From positions 69,966 through 133,965 of the forward strand of contig CAZMOE010000004.1 of NCBI GenBank assembly GCA_964567855.1: a DNA stretch of 64,000 bases. The letters run 5' to 3'. Made by a program: the position numbers and the translations under genes. The DNA is from Liminaster sp964567855 (GTDB lineage Bacteria; Bacteroidota; Bacteroidia; Bacteroidales; UBA3663). Of the stretch, positions 63,928 through 64,000 are shown one piece after another; position 1 is the stretch's first letter, and the number at the start of each line of letters is the position of its first letter. The notes beneath the pieces were generated by a model that made no database searches, was not told the origin of the DNA, and worked only from the letters and a program-made list of their open reading frames with translations.

Positions 63928-64000
63928 TTATTCTCCGCTTTTTTCTTTCAAATACATCTTATTCCAATAATCATTGCTGTAAGCGGCTACAGCGAGACCG
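63928..64000 (-). CDS. 3' end of an unrecognised gene (N-terminus outside window)
   Basis: The last 73 bases on the minus strand are open in one frame, reading GLAVAAYSNDYWNKMYLK and a few more residues to a TAA at 63928-63930. The residue mix looks coding. It is too short to assign, but its position fits a gene running leftward into the barrel-membrane protein unit. Confidence 0.5.
   Translation of the reverse strand, partial: GLAVAAYSNDYWNKMYLKEKSGE

Noticed and set aside
1..64000. CRISPR arrays, insertion sequences, tRNA or rRNA genes
   Set aside because: No regularly spaced repeats, transposase frames with terminal repeats, or tRNA/rRNA signatures were seen on either strand.

Overview
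The window comes from a Bacteroidales-type bacterium of the phylum Bacteroidota. The evidence is the gene content (Rieske-like and DUF6089/DUF6242 lipoproteins and barrels, the uppS-bamA-skp-skp block, the Bacteroidota-type extended MraY, a BspA-like leucine-rich surface protein) and repeated promoters of the Bacteroidota form TTTG-N19/20-TAnnTTTG, with no consistent Shine-Dalgarno sequences. Genus cannot be fixed from the sequence. A run of 100 N at 10845-10944 shows this is a scaffold with one assembly gap.

Layout. 1-9.1 kb: the 3' end of miaB, a small barrel, a three-gene unit (sodium symporter, BNR_4 beta-propeller, zinc-ribbon Nudix hydrolase), pta-ackA for acetate formation, and a secreted serpin. 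9.5-14.5 kb: a BspA-like protein broken by the assembly gap, a cysteine-rich lipoprotein, a PorT-like barrel and an IMPACT-family protein. 14.5-17.5 kb: nadK divergent from exbB-exbD-tonB. 17.6-26.7 kb: first half of the division/cell-wall cluster (rsmH-ftsL-ftsI-murE-mraY-murD-ftsW). 27-29.3 kb: an AT-richer pair (barrel plus PD40 propeller) behind a long structured leader that looks like a non-coding RNA. 29.3-36 kb: ychF, a Wza-like lipoprotein, nadB, mnmA, a YbdG-type MscS channel. 36-42.9 kb: DUF6242 lipoprotein-DUF6089 barrel-uppS-bamA-skp-skp. 43.3-50 kb: prmC, recX, comF, pyrE, an SRPBCC protein, argH, a Rieske-like lipoprotein, a D-2-hydroxyacid dehydrogenase. 50.3-56.8 kb: second half of the division cluster (murG-murC-ftsQ-ftsA-ftsZ) with its own promoter. 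57-62.2 kb: leuC-leuD-leuA-like-leuB. 62.6-64 kb: a small membrane protein, a barrel, and the 3' end of another gene.

How they work together. Most of the window is envelope construction: lipid II synthesis (murE, mraY, murD, murG, murC, uppS), septal machinery (ftsL, I, W, Q, A, Z), outer-membrane protein assembly (bamA, skp) and outer-membrane energising (tonB-exbBD). The division cluster is continuous in many relatives but is split here by about 23.5 kb that includes the bamA block.

The most interesting signal is upstream of leuC: a canonical promoter, a 22-codon leader peptide with five Leu and five Ile codons, a complementary segment just after its stop, and a U-tailed terminator before leuC. 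Together these look like a ribosome-mediated leucine/isoleucine attenuator.
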